Notes: generated from the sequence alone by a model not told the origin. Shown: positions 1 through 6,480, counted from the stretch's first letter. The stretch: 7,324 nucleotides of DNA from SZUA-426 sp041666155 (GCA_041666155.1 JBAYHM010000233.1:1-7324); one strand, 5' to 3'. Numbers and translations: made by a program.

Positions 1-1052
1 CCGATGGAGAAGATATGGTCGATGGAAATGCCCATGGCGAGCGTCGGAGCGATATCGGCAGGCGTCTCAGCTATTTTTTTAAGCCAGATTGACCGAGCCA
101 TACCGAAGGACATGAGCAGGGAGTCTGCCACATAGCAGAAGCAGACGATTACGAAGGCTATCGATTCCGGGAAAATAAACCGGGCTAAACCGTAAAAGAG
201 ACAAACGGGAATGAGGATGAGCGCTTCAAGGCCAAGCATAAAACGCTCGCCCACACGGTCGACCGCACGGCCGATAATAGGCTGAAAGATGACGCCGGCC
301 GCTCCGCCCGCAAGGTATAGGGCGGCAACCACGGACGTGGGTTTTCCATAGATTGAAACAACGACCCACGGGGCAAAAGTCATGAAAAGTTGCTTTCGAG
401 TCCCAAACAATACCGACAAGAGATAAAACAATCCGTAGCGCTTTTTAAGTACAAGCCGGGGAGTAGCTTTGTCCCGCTTCGGAGCGGACATCAAAAAAAG
501 AGCACCGGAGCCACCCAGGAGGACTAGAGAGGCGAGCAAAAAATTATTTTTAAAGCTGAAACCGAACACTCCAAAAGTGACGAATACAACGGCGGCGCCG
601 GAAAGCTGTGCCAAGTTTCTAACGGCGTTGGCTTTACCAAGGAGAGAGCCTTCCCCGCCCGCGCTTGCGAGTTCCATGCCGATTGACTGTTGAAGGGGAA
701 GGAATACGTGCTGGCCGATACTTGCGACGAAAAGCCAGAGGGTCATAGCTTGAAAAGTGGGCGACAAGGTTCCCAGGAGCGCGATACCGATAGCCTGGAG
801 CGTAAAGGCAAGAGCGCCGATGCGCCTACCGGGAAGAAAAGCGAGTACCGCTGCCACGAAGACGTTAAGGAAGCCGGGAACTTCGCGCGGCAGTTCAAGC
901 GCGCTGCGGCCGAGGCCTCCTATATCCCAAGTGGATTTCAGAAAATTATTAAACGTAGAGTCAACCAACGCGCCCGCGAAACCCATGCAAACAATCGCTA
1001 TGAAGTATTTTTTTCGGTCGGACCGGGCGGTGTCGGAAGTCGTAAGCTGCAT
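1..1052 (-). CDS. MFS transporter, C-terminus cut by window edge
   Basis: The frame is open from an ATG at 1052 to the left edge, giving 350 codons with no stop, so about 50 residues of a usual 400-residue MFS protein lie outside. The protein is strongly hydrophobic and has segments typical of a 12-helix inner-membrane carrier: about residues 15-38, 60-75, 80-95, 103-120, 150-190, 205-235, 240-260, 272-292 and 298-317. After a basic central loop (about 192-206), the second half carries GRAVDRVGER at 261-270, which matches the MFS loop motif (G..aDR.GrR). An early segment reads RSALELPREVPGF (49-61). The start lies 2 bases after the stop of the upstream UPF0210 gene. Its ribosome site AGGAA (1059-1063) sits inside that gene's last codons, 6 bases before the ATG, so the two are probably co-translated. 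The substrate cannot be told from sequence; a metabolite or drug exporter is as likely as an uptake system. Confidence 0.9.
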   Translation of the reverse strand, partial: MQLTTSDTARSDRKKYFIAIVCMGFAGALVDSTFNNFLKSTWDIGGLGRSALELPREVPGFLNVFVAAVLAFLPGRRIGALAFTLQAIGIALLGTLSPTFQAMTLWLFVASIGQHVFLPLQQSIGMELASAGGEGSLLGKANAVRNLAQLSGAAVVFVTFGVFGFSFKNNFLLASLVLLGGSGALFLMSAPKRDKATPRLVLKKRYGLFYLLSVLFGTRKQLFMTFAPWVVVSIYGKPTSVVAALYLAGGAAGVIFQPIIGRAVDRVGERFMLGLEALILIPVCLFYGLARFIFPESIAFVIVCFCYVADSLLMSFGMARSIWLKKIAETPADIAPTLAMGISIDHIFSI

Positions 1053-1054
1053 CG

Positions 1055-2416
1055 TTAATTCCTGAAGCTGTGAATCGGGGCGGGAATACGTCCACCCCGA
1101 GCAATGAAGGCATCACTTGAAAAATTATGGATGGCCATAATCGGTGCGCCGCCTAGGAGTCCGCCGAACTCGGCCCAGTCGCCGGCTTTCTTGCCGGGAA
1201 CGGGAATAACTCGGACGGCGGTTGTTTTGTTGTTAACCATGCCGATAGCCATCTCGTCGGCGATGATCGCGGAGATCGTGGAGGCGCTGATATCACCCGG
1301 CAAGGCGATCATATCCAGGCCGACCGAACACACACAGGTCATTGCCTCAAGTTTATCAAGGGTCAGAGCGCCGGAGCGGACCGCGGCGACCATCCCTTCG
1401 TCTTCGGACACGGGGATGAAGGCGCCGGAAAGACCGCCGACGTGCGTGGAAGCCATTACGCCGCCCTTTTTGACCATATCCGTGAGCATGGCGAGCGCGG
1501 CGGTCGTTCCGTGGGTACCCGCGGCCTCCAGCCCCATTTCCTCAAGGATGCGCGCGACTGAATCGCCCACTTCCGGGGTCGGCGCCAGCGACAAGTCCAG
1601 GATACCGAAGGGCACGTTTAGACGGCGAGCCGCTTCCTGTCCGACCAATTGCCCCATACGGGTGATCTTGAAGGCTGTCTTCTTAATCGTCTCGGCGATT
1701 TCATCAAAACTGGCGCCCTTATACGATTCAAGCGCCGCCTTTATGACACCGGGACCGGAAACGCCGACGTTGAGCGTAGCTTCTCCCTCTCCCGGCCCAT
1801 GGAAAGCGCCGGCCATGAAAGGATTGTCTTCGGGGGCGTTACAAAACACGACGAGTTTTGCACAGGCCAATCCGTCGCGGTCCGCTGTCAGCGCGGCTGA
1901 TTCCTTGATGATTTTTCCCATTTCACGGACGGCATCCATATTGATGCCGCTTTTGGTGCTTGCGACGTTGACGGAGGCACACACCCTGTCGGTCGTCGCG
2001 AGCGCGTGCGGGATGGAGGCGATAAGTTTACGGTCACCCTCGGAGAAACCCTTCTGCACAAGGGCGGAAAAACCGCCGACGAAATCAATTCCCAGTTCTT
2101 TAGCCACGTCGTCTAAGGTTTTTGCGAAGGGGGCGTAATCGATATCGTCGGACGAGGCGGCCACAAGCGCTATCGGCGTGACCGAGACTCGTTTATTGAT
2201 TATGGGGACACCGAATTCTGTCTCGATATCGCGTCCGACTTGCACCAAGGGTCCGGCTACGCGGAGCAGCTTTTCCCGAATACGACGCCGGGTTTCCGTC
2301 CCCGTCGCGGAGGAACAGTCCAAAAGAGAAATGCCGAGCGTGATGGCTCGGATATCCAATTTATGGCGGAGGAACATATCCACCGTTTCTTTGATTTCAA
2401 AAGGGGTAAAAAGCAC
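1055..2416 (-). CDS. PFL-like UPF0210 (DUF711) family protein
   Basis: This 453-residue protein belongs to the UPF0210/DUF711 family, often annotated as 'PFL family protein' because its fold resembles pyruvate formate-lyase. No reaction is established for it. Visible family hallmarks are LDIRAITLGISLLDCSS near residues 20-36, with a conserved cysteine at 34, many glycine-rich segments, and the C-terminal block NNKTTAVRVIPVPGKK (about 395-410) followed by GGLLGGAPIM (about 419-428). I see no RVSGY-type glycyl-radical motif, so radical PFL activity is not expected. Length is normal for the family. The start is a GTG with AAGG 9-10 bases upstream (about 2426-2429). The next in-frame ATG is codon 14, which has no better ribosome site. 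It lies 21 bases after the ACT gene, and that ACT-UPF0210 order is conserved in many bacteria, for example streptococci. A shared or regulatory role for the pair is inferred. Confidence 0.95.
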   Translation of the reverse strand: MLFTPFEIKETVDMFLRHKLDIRAITLGISLLDCSSATGTETRRRIREKLLRVAGPLVQVGRDIETEFGVPIINKRVSVTPIALVAASSDDIDYAPFAKTLDDVAKELGIDFVGGFSALVQKGFSEGDRKLIASIPHALATTDRVCASVNVASTKSGINMDAVREMGKIIKESAALTADRDGLACAKLVVFCNAPEDNPFMAGAFHGPGEGEATLNVGVSGPGVIKAALESYKGASFDEIAETIKKTAFKITRMGQLVGQEAARRLNVPFGILDLSLAPTPEVGDSVARILEEMGLEAAGTHGTTAALAMLTDMVKKGGVMASTHVGGLSGAFIPVSEDEGMVAAVRSGALTLDKLEAMTCVCSVGLDMIALPGDISASTISAIIADEMAIGMVNNKTTAVRVIPVPGKKAGDWAEFGGLLGGAPIMAIHNFSSDAFIARGGRIPAPIHSFRN

Positions 2417-2437
2417 GAGTGCGGACCTTATTATAGA

Positions 2438-2707
2438 TTAGATGCGGTGCATGGCGCTGAAAACGCGCTCGTGCATGATTGAAATGGAAACACCCATTGA
2501 ATCGCCGAGATTCACAAATTCTTTTTTCAGCGTTTCAAGATCTTTGGAACTTTTTGAAAGATCGACCATCATGACCATGACAAAGTTTCCGGAAAGAATG
2601 GTCTGACTGATGTCGGCGATATTGATGTTTCGTTCGGACAGAAAAGCGCTCACAGTGGCGATGATGCCGACTTTATCGCTGCCGACGACGGTAATGATTG
2701 CGTTCAC
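2438..2707 (-). CDS. ACT domain-containing protein, UPF0237 family
   Basis: This 89-residue protein is essentially one ACT domain, the small-molecule-binding regulatory fold (commonly amino acids) found in metabolic enzymes and in proteins such as GcvR. The N-terminal strand and loop MNAIITVVGSDKVGIIATVS (1-20) show the typical ligand-loop pattern G.D..GI. The C-terminal MHERVFSAMHRI is the signature end of UPF0237 proteins (usual form HE.iF.AMHRI). The start is GTG at 2707, fixed by a strong GGAGG (2715-2719) 7 bases upstream. It lies 48 bases after selB and 21 bases before the UPF0210 gene, its usual partner. The ligand is unknown; it may sense a metabolite and control the UPF0210 protein, which is inference from gene pairing. 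A possible own promoter overlaps the end of selB. Confidence 0.95.
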   Translation of the reverse strand: MNAIITVVGSDKVGIIATVSAFLSERNINIADISQTILSGNFVMVMMVDLSKSSKDLETLKKEFVNLGDSMGVSISIMHERVFSAMHRI

Positions 2708-2714
2708 GAAAGAT

Positions 2715-2719
2715 CCTCC
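2715..2719 (-). promoter_or_regulatory. Ribosome binding site deciding the GTG start of the ACT gene
   Basis: The minus strand reads GGAGG here, 7 bases ahead of a GTG at 2707. The protein then begins directly with the conserved ACT strand, so no other start is plausible. Confidence 0.8.
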
Positions 2720-2730
2720 GTTGATACGCG

Positions 2731-2759
2731 ATTGTAGCCGAAGGGAACGTTTTGGTCAC
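2731..2759 (-). promoter_or_regulatory. Candidate internal promoter for ACT-UPF0210-MFS genes
   Basis: On the minus strand a GTGACC hexamer (2754-2759; 4 of 6 to the -35 consensus, including the TGAC core) stands exactly 17 bases before TACAAT (2731-2736; 5 of 6 to the -10 consensus). The -35 element overlaps the selB stop codon. Transcription would begin near 2724, leaving a short leader with the complete GGAGG site of the ACT gene. The fit is good for a sigma70-type site, but this is pattern matching only. If real, the three downstream genes can be expressed apart from selAB. Confidence 0.4.
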
Positions 2760-4690
2760 GTACCGAACGAAAGACTTGTGACGATCCTGTCGTCACCGTC
2801 GCGTTTTACGTAACCGTCGCGTTCCAGGCGATTAAGGAAGGGAAGCGCGTACTTGCGGGAATAGCCCGTCGCGTTCTTGACCTCCGCAATAAGAAACCGG
2901 TCCCCTATTGCGCGACCACGCAGAACTTTTTCTACCAGTTCGCGGTACACGTCTCTATGAAGAAAAAGAGTGCGGTCGATGGGTACGGCCAGTTGAACTT
3001 TGCAAAGCGCCTCGATGTCGCTTCGGGAAAAGACGGGACCCTTTCTACGGACGCCGGGAGCGGGAGGTGAAGAGTCGAAGCCTTCCGAGCCGGCGGTTTT
3101 CAAGCGTTCGGCCACTTCCAGAAGGGCGGCAGGCAGTGCGGTAGGCTTCTCCCCAACAACACCGGGATTGCCGGCGGCTTTAGATTTGGAGGACGAAGAC
3201 GTCATCGCGGAAATCAACGCATCGATGAGCGCACGCGGAAGAGCAAGGGAGGATGCCAGCGCTGCGCGATGCAGACCGCCGGGTAAGGCAGACAATCTGG
3301 CGATAGCGGCATGCGTGGCGTCGCGCATCGCTATGGTGAGAAAAAAATCACCAGTCCGCACGAGGTTGAAGGGGGCTAAGACGCGCGCTTCGGGAGCCGT
3401 CTCATCCGCTTCCCTCCAAGAACGGAGTCGCGTCTCAAGAACGAAACGCGCTACCTGAAGCGGGACGGATTCCAGGTCGGCGACAGCCGCGGAGACGGAG
3501 CGCCGCTGTTCCCGATCGGTTGCGCCCGTACGTAGGAAACGGAGAGCGCACCGAAGGTCTGAGCCTCCATGCCGGACAAGAGCGGCTTTCGCGTCCAGAG
3601 GGATCGCGAGCGTTCCCCGGCAAAGCAACCGTGCGAAGGGCCCCTTCCCCACCAAGTAGCAGCGCGCGAAACGAACGGCACTGCCCACAACAAGCTCGGT
3701 TTCCGTCTCGCGTTCGCTTCTAAATGGAGACGTGATCCGATCGTCTGAAAAAGAGACGGCCTCAAGCCGGACCAGGAATTCTTCACCCACGAGGAAATCC
3801 TCGTGGGAATAGACATCTAAAGCGGATTTCGCGGAGGGGGACGCAGAGGAAGCGGCGACAAGGAGATCTCCGCGTACGCTTTCTTTTTTTAGTCCCGCCA
3901 CGTTGAAAGCGGCGCGGGACCGGGCTTCGGCAAGAGAAGCCGAAGCGCCGAGGGTTTCGACACCGCGTACGCGCGCGATTTCTCCAGAAGAAGGGGAAAC
4001 AAGTTCGTCGCCGACTCGGACCGAACCGCCTCGGAGGGTACCGCAGATGACCAAACCCGCGCCGCGTTTGGAAAAGATGCGGTCTACAAAAAGGTAGGGA
4101 ACCGAACTGACGGATTTTGAGGATTCCGCGGGGCGGAAAAAGCGTTCAAGGGAAGCCGCTTCCGCCGCGACAACCCGCCGGAGCTCTTCCATCCCGTCGC
4201 CGCGAAGGGCGGACACACGAAGAACCGCATCGATTTCCGAAGGAACTACCGCCTCTTCTCCGAGAACGGCACGGGAACGACGAAAGACGTCGGAAGCTAC
4301 CACGCACACTCGCGCGGGTTCGACCATATCTATTTTCGTAATAACCGGAATAACGCGCGGCGGACCGAAAGCTGCAAGCACGCGGGAGTGCGTTTCAGTC
4401 TGAGCCATCCACCCATCATCGGCGGCTACGACCAGAAGTGCGATATCCACGCCCCACGCTCCCGCGGCCATATTCCGAATGTAGCGTTCGTGACCGGGCA
4501 CATCAACGACACCTAACGCGACAGTTTCGCCGTTTTCACCGTAAGAAAGCGAAACGGACGCAAAACCGAGGTCCGTCGTCATACCGCGAGCTTTTTCTTC
4601 CGGAAGACGGTCCGTATCCGTGCCGGTAAGCGCGCGGACAAGGGCCGTCTTGCCGTGGTCCACGTGACCGGCGAGGCCGAGAACGATCAT
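2756..4690 (-). CDS. selB: Selenocysteine-specific elongation factor SelB
   Basis: SelB is the cytoplasmic GTPase that replaces EF-Tu for selenocysteine: it binds Sec-tRNA and GTP, docks on the SECIS hairpin of selenoprotein mRNA and delivers Sec at UGA. The 644 residues show the G domain: G1 GHVDHGKT (8-15), switch region GMTTDLGF (36-43), G3 DVPGHE (63-68), G4 TKID (118-121) and G5-like SALRGDG (160-166). EF-Tu-like beta-barrel domains follow (about 195-370), then winged-helix domains. The last is recognisable by SRKYALPFLNRLERDGYVKR (611-630), the SECIS-binding winged helix. A Ser/Ala/Pro-rich linker (about 495-552) makes it slightly longer than the E. coli protein (614). The ATG overlaps the selA stop (ATGA). 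I see no good ribosome site before it, so translation is probably coupled to selA. All GTPase motifs are intact. Confidence 0.97.
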   Translation of the reverse strand: MIVLGLAGHVDHGKTALVRALTGTDTDRLPEEKARGMTTDLGFASVSLSYGENGETVALGVVDVPGHERYIRNMAAGAWGVDIALLVVAADDGWMAQTETHSRVLAAFGPPRVIPVITKIDMVEPARVCVVASDVFRRSRAVLGEEAVVPSEIDAVLRVSALRGDGMEELRRVVAAEAASLERFFRPAESSKSVSSVPYLFVDRIFSKRGAGLVICGTLRGGSVRVGDELVSPSSGEIARVRGVETLGASASLAEARSRAAFNVAGLKKESVRGDLLVAASSASPSAKSALDVYSHEDFLVGEEFLVRLEAVSFSDDRITSPFRSERETETELVVGSAVRFARCYLVGKGPFARLLCRGTLAIPLDAKAALVRHGGSDLRCALRFLRTGATDREQRRSVSAAVADLESVPLQVARFVLETRLRSWREADETAPEARVLAPFNLVRTGDFFLTIAMRDATHAAIARLSALPGGLHRAALASSLALPRALIDALISAMTSSSSKSKAAGNPGVVGEKPTALPAALLEVAERLKTAGSEGFDSSPPAPGVRRKGPVFSRSDIEALCKVQLAVPIDRTLFLHRDVYRELVEKVLRGRAIGDRFLIAEVKNATGYSRKYALPFLNRLERDGYVKRDGDDRIVTSLSFGT

Positions 4691-6120
4691 GTCTCAGTTA
4701 AATTTTCAGCCGTACTTGAGTTTTCCGGCCCCGAGGCGGCTTCCCGTTCCAGCGCGCCTTCCACCAATTCGGCAACGAGTTTGGGATCTTCGTCCGCGAG
4801 AGTGAGGAGATCAAGAAGCACGCGATTCTTCTCGATTCTACAAATAATCGGCACTCGGCCGAGTCTCAATTCACGCTTGAGGGCCTCGGCGGAGCCGGCG
4901 GGAACCAGTTCTATAGCCCAGGAATCGACAAACTCGTCCGGGGAAGATCCGCCGCCTAGAGCCGCGCGGCTAGACTCAATACTCGCTTTTTCTTTGGGAA
5001 GACGTTTTACTATCCGGCGTCCAAAAGCTTTTAAGTCCTGAAGGGAGTCACCTTCCGTTCGATCCAGCGCGCGTTCCACGGCGGAGGGGGCCGAACCATG
5101 GGCCTCTCCCTTACCTAAACGTTCAATCAGCGTCGTTTCCAGGAGAGAAAGCACCGTTTTTCCGGGCCGGAACACACGCATGAACGGATGTTTTGAAAGT
5201 CTGGCGATCAAAGCCGCGTCTCCTACGATGATTCCCGCTTGTGGTCCGCCCAACACCTTGTCGGCGGAAAAGCACGCCAAGCGCGCACCGGCACGCAGAG
5301 AGCGGGCAACCGGCTCTTCACCACCCACGCGTTCCACGGTACATCCGGAACCCTGATCGACGATAACCGGGATTCCTACGGGCAGCGCTTGGAAGAGAGC
5401 GCGCGGATCGGGTTTCTTCGCGAAACCACGAAGCGCGAAATTGGAAGCGTGCACAAGAAGAACCGCGGCGGTATTCGGACCGATGGCACGAACATAATCG
5501 TCAATTGTGGTGACATTCGTCGTGCCGACTTCCTTGAGCCTGGCGCCGGAGAGCGCGAGAATATCGGGGATGCGAAAACCTCCTCCGATCTGAACTGCCT
5601 CTCCGCGGGACACGATCACTTCTTTTCCGGCGCAGAGGGCGACTAGGCACAGGAGCACCGCGGCGGCGTTGTTGTTGACTATCAGAGCCGCTTCCGCCCC
5701 GGTGAGTATGGAAAAAAGTTCTGAAGCAATTCCGCCGCGCCTCCCGCGAGTCCCCTGCTCGAGATCAAACTCAAGATTGGAATAACCGACGTTCAGCTCT
5801 TCCGCGCCGGCCCAAGCCGCCTGAGCGACAGGGCTGCGTCCCATGTTGGTATGGAGGACAACCCCGGTAGCGTTGAGAACCTTACGTAAGCGCTTGCGAT
5901 CCAAGCGTTCCAGCGACGCGACACAGACGGAGGCCGCATCGGCTTCCGTTGGAACATAGTATTCGTCTTCGACAACGCGGCGACGGAGACCTTCGAGCGC
6001 GGATGAGACGGCTTGAACCACCAACGGACGGGAAAGGCGTTCAGCGAAAGCGGAAATATCATCCCGAGAAAGCAAACGCTCAACCTGCGGAATGAGTGAT
6101 CTACGATCGATCGTTTCCAA
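4687..6120 (-). CDS. selA: L-seryl-tRNA(Sec) selenium transferase SelA
   Basis: SelA is the PLP enzyme that converts seryl-tRNA(Sec) to selenocysteinyl-tRNA(Sec) using selenophosphate; the E. coli enzyme is a homodecamer. The 477 residues are close to the E. coli length (463). Landmarks are VLNATGVVLHTNMGRSP (81-97), the segment IVNNNAAAV (147-155), IVDQGSG (253-259) and the PLP-lysine site FSADKVLGGPQAGIIVG (284-300), with the Schiff-base lysine at 288. The small N-terminal domain (about 1-75) begins RRSLIPQVERLL, as in other SelA proteins. The final 20 residues are a polar, acidic tail without family signature. The start is TTG at 6120; no ATG lies near, and GGAGG is 7 bases upstream. It is the first protein gene after selC, with selB overlapping its stop by 4 bases, the usual selA-selB order. 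Confidence 0.97.
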   Translation of the reverse strand: METIDRRSLIPQVERLLSRDDISAFAERLSRPLVVQAVSSALEGLRRRVVEDEYYVPTEADAASVCVASLERLDRKRLRKVLNATGVVLHTNMGRSPVAQAAWAGAEELNVGYSNLEFDLEQGTRGRRGGIASELFSILTGAEAALIVNNNAAAVLLCLVALCAGKEVIVSRGEAVQIGGGFRIPDILALSGARLKEVGTTNVTTIDDYVRAIGPNTAAVLLVHASNFALRGFAKKPDPRALFQALPVGIPVIVDQGSGCTVERVGGEEPVARSLRAGARLACFSADKVLGGPQAGIIVGDAALIARLSKHPFMRVFRPGKTVLSLLETTLIERLGKGEAHGSAPSAVERALDRTEGDSLQDLKAFGRRIVKRLPKEKASIESSRAALGGGSSPDEFVDSWAIELVPAGSAEALKRELRLGRVPIICRIEKNRVLLDLLTLADEDPKLVAELVEGALEREAASGPENSSTAENLTET

Positions 6121-6127
6121 AATGAAG

Positions 6128-6132
6128 CCTCC
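6128..6132 (-). promoter_or_regulatory. Ribosome binding site deciding the TTG start of selA
   Basis: The minus strand reads GGAGG here, 7 bases before the TTG at 6120. The first in-frame ATG inside the gene is codon 93, beyond conserved SelA sequence, so TTG must be the start. Confidence 0.8.
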
Positions 6133-6145
6133 GTTTTTTAAACGT

Positions 6146-6185
6146 ACTATAATTTAAATATACGCTTATCCACCGGAAAAAGGAA
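6146..6185 (-). promoter_or_regulatory. AT-rich selA upstream region, possible weak promoter
   Basis: This stretch ahead of selA is much more AT-rich than its surroundings. It contains -10-like hexamers on the minus strand, TATAGT (6146-6151) and TATATT (6157-6162). No convincing -35 hexamer lies 16-18 bases upstream of either; the best is TTCCTT at 6180-6185. Because selC has its own terminator, selA needs either a promoter here or read-through. This is a weak call. Confidence 0.25.
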
Positions 6186-6216
6186 CGTGGAAAAGTACAT
6201 CAACGCGCCTGCGAAC

Positions 6217-6235
6217 GCGGCGAAAAAGTCGCCGC
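6217..6235 (-). other. GC-rich hairpin in the selA leader
   Basis: A perfect 7-bp inverted repeat, GCGGCGA / TCGCCGC, encloses the loop CTTTT when read on the minus strand. It lies about 97 bases before the selA start and 36 bases past the selC terminator. No U-tract follows on either strand, so it is not a standard terminator. It may be a folded leader element, or only a chance palindrome. Confidence 0.5.
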
Positions 6236-6270
6236 AAGTGAATTATTACAAAATCAGCAATTCGATTACA

Positions 6271-6303
6271 AAGAAAAGGCCGTGAACCTTTCGGGACACG
6301 GCC
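6271..6303 (-). terminator. Rho-independent terminator of selC
   Basis: On the minus strand GGCCGTG (6297-6303) pairs perfectly with CACGGCC (6278-6284) around a 12-base loop, and is followed at once by TTTTCTT (6277-6271). It begins 9 bases after the last tRNA base. The plus strand lacks a T-run after the stem, so the signal works only in the selC direction. It should end the tRNA transcript before selA, with any read-through feeding selA and selB. Confidence 0.88.
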
Positions 6304-6312
6304 GTATTACAA

Positions 6313-6402
6313 CGGAAGGGGCAGGTGTCGATCCTGCCGCCGCGATAAATCACAGCCAACGGTTTTGAAGACCGCGAGGGCCGCCGGACCCCATCCGCTT
6401 CC
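6313..6402 (-). tRNA. selC: Selenocysteine tRNA, tRNA-Sec (anticodon TCA)
   Basis: This 90-base gene encodes the tRNA that is charged with serine, converted by SelA and carried by SelB to UGA. From the 5' end it has GGAAGCGG (6402-6395), two linker bases, a 6-bp D stem GGGGTC/GGCCCT with a 4-base CGGC loop (6392-6377), and an anticodon stem GCGGT/ACCGT with loop CTTCAAA and anticodon TCA at 6368-6366. A variable arm follows with a 7-bp stem (6356-6350 with 6345-6339), then a T arm GCAGG-ATCGACA-CCTGC, the 3' strand CCCTTCC, and discriminator G (6313). The six-pair D stem, four-base D loop, long variable arm and G73 are bacterial tRNA-Sec hallmarks, and selA-selB lie directly downstream. CCA is not encoded. 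The 3' acceptor strand has 7 bases where 8 are expected, leaving C6 bulged; see findings. T-loop position 54 is A rather than the usual T. Confidence 0.96.
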
Positions 6403-6409
6403 GTGCCGA

Positions 6410-6438
6410 ATACTAGACCAACAGAACGGAGGCGTCAA
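6410..6438 (-). promoter_or_regulatory. selC promoter (sigma70-type)
   Basis: On the minus strand TTGACG (6433-6438; 5 of 6 to consensus) lies exactly 17 bases before TAGTAT (6410-6415; 4 of 6). Only 7 bases separate the -10 element from the first tRNA base. Transcription would start at or within about two bases of the mature 5' end. The spacing and the position in front of a tRNA gene make this convincing. Confidence 0.75.
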
Positions 6439-6451
6439 CCGTTTTTACTTG

Positions 6452-6480
6452 TTGACCGCCCGGCGCACTGTCCGTAGAAT
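6452..6480 (+). promoter_or_regulatory. Promoter of the sodium:solute symporter gene
   Basis: On the plus strand TTGACC (6452-6457; 5 of 6) is followed after exactly 17 bases by TAGAAT (6475-6480; 5 of 6). Transcription would begin about 6487, leaving a leader of only some 12 bases that starts at the AGGAG ribosome site. It is arranged back to back with the selC promoter, with 13 bases between the two -35 elements. Confidence 0.65.

Noticed and set aside
185..376. Short minus-strand open frame within the left MFS region
   Set aside because: The MFS frame is open across the whole region with membrane-protein composition; this is an overlapping frame without features.
1104..2138. A 344-codon open frame on the plus strand opposite the UPF0210 gene
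   Set aside because: It is a shadow: composition is low-complexity Ser/Pro/Ala, it has no family motif, and the opposite strand carries a clear conserved protein with a good start.
2430..2435. Perfect TATAAT on the minus strand ahead of the UPF0210 gene
   Set aside because: No -35-like hexamer lies 16-18 bases upstream, and a start near 2423 would cut off the AAGG ribosome site. More likely incidental at the end of the ACT gene.
5239..5646. 135-codon plus-strand open frame opposite selA
   Set aside because: It lies fully inside selA, including the PLP-lysine region, and shows no ribosome site or family motif.
6217..6235. Hairpin read as a second terminator before selA
   Set aside because: Neither strand has a T-run after the stem, so it fails the criteria for an intrinsic terminator.
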